Positions 10,399 to 10,620 of a DNA stretch of 10,620 nucleotides are shown in pieces. Under the pieces are notes generated by a model. It worked only from the letters and a program-made list of their open reading frames with translations, was not told the origin of the DNA and did not search any database. The stretch comes from JBIOJM01 sp044450785. Its GTDB lineage: Bacteria > Planctomycetota > Planctomycetia > Isosphaerales > Isosphaeraceae. The translations under genes and the position numbers were made by a program. The DNA is taken from the NCBI GenBank assembly GCA_044450785.1, contig JBIOJM010000350.1, forward strand, positions 1 to 10,620. Reading direction: 5' to 3'. The stretch's first letter is position 1, and each line of letters opens with the position of its first letter.

Positions 10399-10620
10399 CA
10401 CCCGCCGCCCTCGGCCGCTGATTCGACATCCGCTGTCGGGTCGACATGATCGACCGAGACGACCAGCCTGACGTCGATGTGATTGGCCCTTCCGCCCTCA
10501 TAGATCGTGACGCCCCTGCCCTCGGGTGAGACGGCGCAGAAGTCGCGGTGATTGATCGTGAACGCCCGCCCGTCGACCAGCCGGACGACGAAGGGGGCGT
10601 GGCGCATCGCGTCGCGGACC
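10398..10620 (-). CDS. small hypothetical protein, 5' end beyond the window
   Basis: The visible part is 73 codons plus stop. The frame continues past the ATG at 10607 into VRDAM at the window edge, and small planctomycete proteins of this kind often begin with a short helix before a PF-V-L-DGR motif, so the true start probably lies outside. The core PFVVRLVDGRAFTINHRDF followed by AVSPEGRGVTIYE and HIDVRLVVSVD looks like a single small beta domain. The Glu/Ala/Gly tail is disordered. It overlaps the next gene by one base (TGATG). No function can be assigned. Confidence 0.65.
   Translation of the reverse strand, partial: VRDAMRHAPFVVRLVDGRAFTINHRDFCAVSPEGRGVTIYEGGRANHIDVRLVVSVDHVDPTADVESAAEGGG

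Overview
The window reads as an accessory, mobile-element-like region of a high-GC bacterial chromosome or plasmid. The base composition, the abundance of small planctomycete-style hypothetical proteins, and a GC-rich intergenic word (GCCGAGCTGG) found between genes suggest a member of the Planctomycetota, perhaps the Isosphaeraceae. This is an impression from sequence style; there is no rRNA or other marker to prove it. I see no tRNA, CRISPR array or complete insertion sequence.

Left part (1-2117, + strand). A gene-free GC-rich flank leads to a short FimB/FimE-like tyrosine recombinase (504-1130). Its promoter is well formed (TTGACT, 17 bp, TAGAAT), and a perfect 9-bp inverted repeat brackets the -10 box. 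Next comes a compact two-gene unit: a BrnT/DUF4258-like small protein (1340-1618) and an XRE-type repressor (1623-2117). This is a probable toxin-antitoxin-type pair, with an inverted repeat over its own -10 box.

Middle part (2118-8039, + strand). A gene-poor stretch of about 750 bp holds a plausible promoter and two hairpins. It precedes a MerR/excisionase-like DNA-binding protein (2881-3162). A proline-rich zinc-ribbon/DUF3820-like protein (3292-3996) then overlaps by ATGA a large primase-polymerase/helicase replication protein (3993-6620). Directly behind the replicase is a 131-bp structure of three 9/10-bp repeats, a spacer with a T8 tract, and three inverted copies of the repeat; it is my best candidate for a replication origin. 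A PC4-like/zinc-finger protein (6884-7800) follows, apparently split by a -1 frameshift near a C run. It is coupled by GTGA to a small basic protein (7797-8039).

Right part (8040-10620, - strand). A minus-strand terminator (about 8140-8183) closes a leftward set of genes. The last of these (8373-9404) resembles an HNH homing endonuclease whose catalytic histidine positions look lost, and it carries three helix-turn-helix repeats, two of them recently duplicated. Upstream lie four small leftward ORFs (9542-10620), two of which share a related DG/PE domain; the last runs off the window.

Taken together, integrase, excisionase-like protein, primase-helicase and putative origin are the parts of an integrated plasmid- or satellite-like element able to excise and replicate. 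No relaxase, capsid or terminase gene is visible, so how it moves between cells is not explained by this window.
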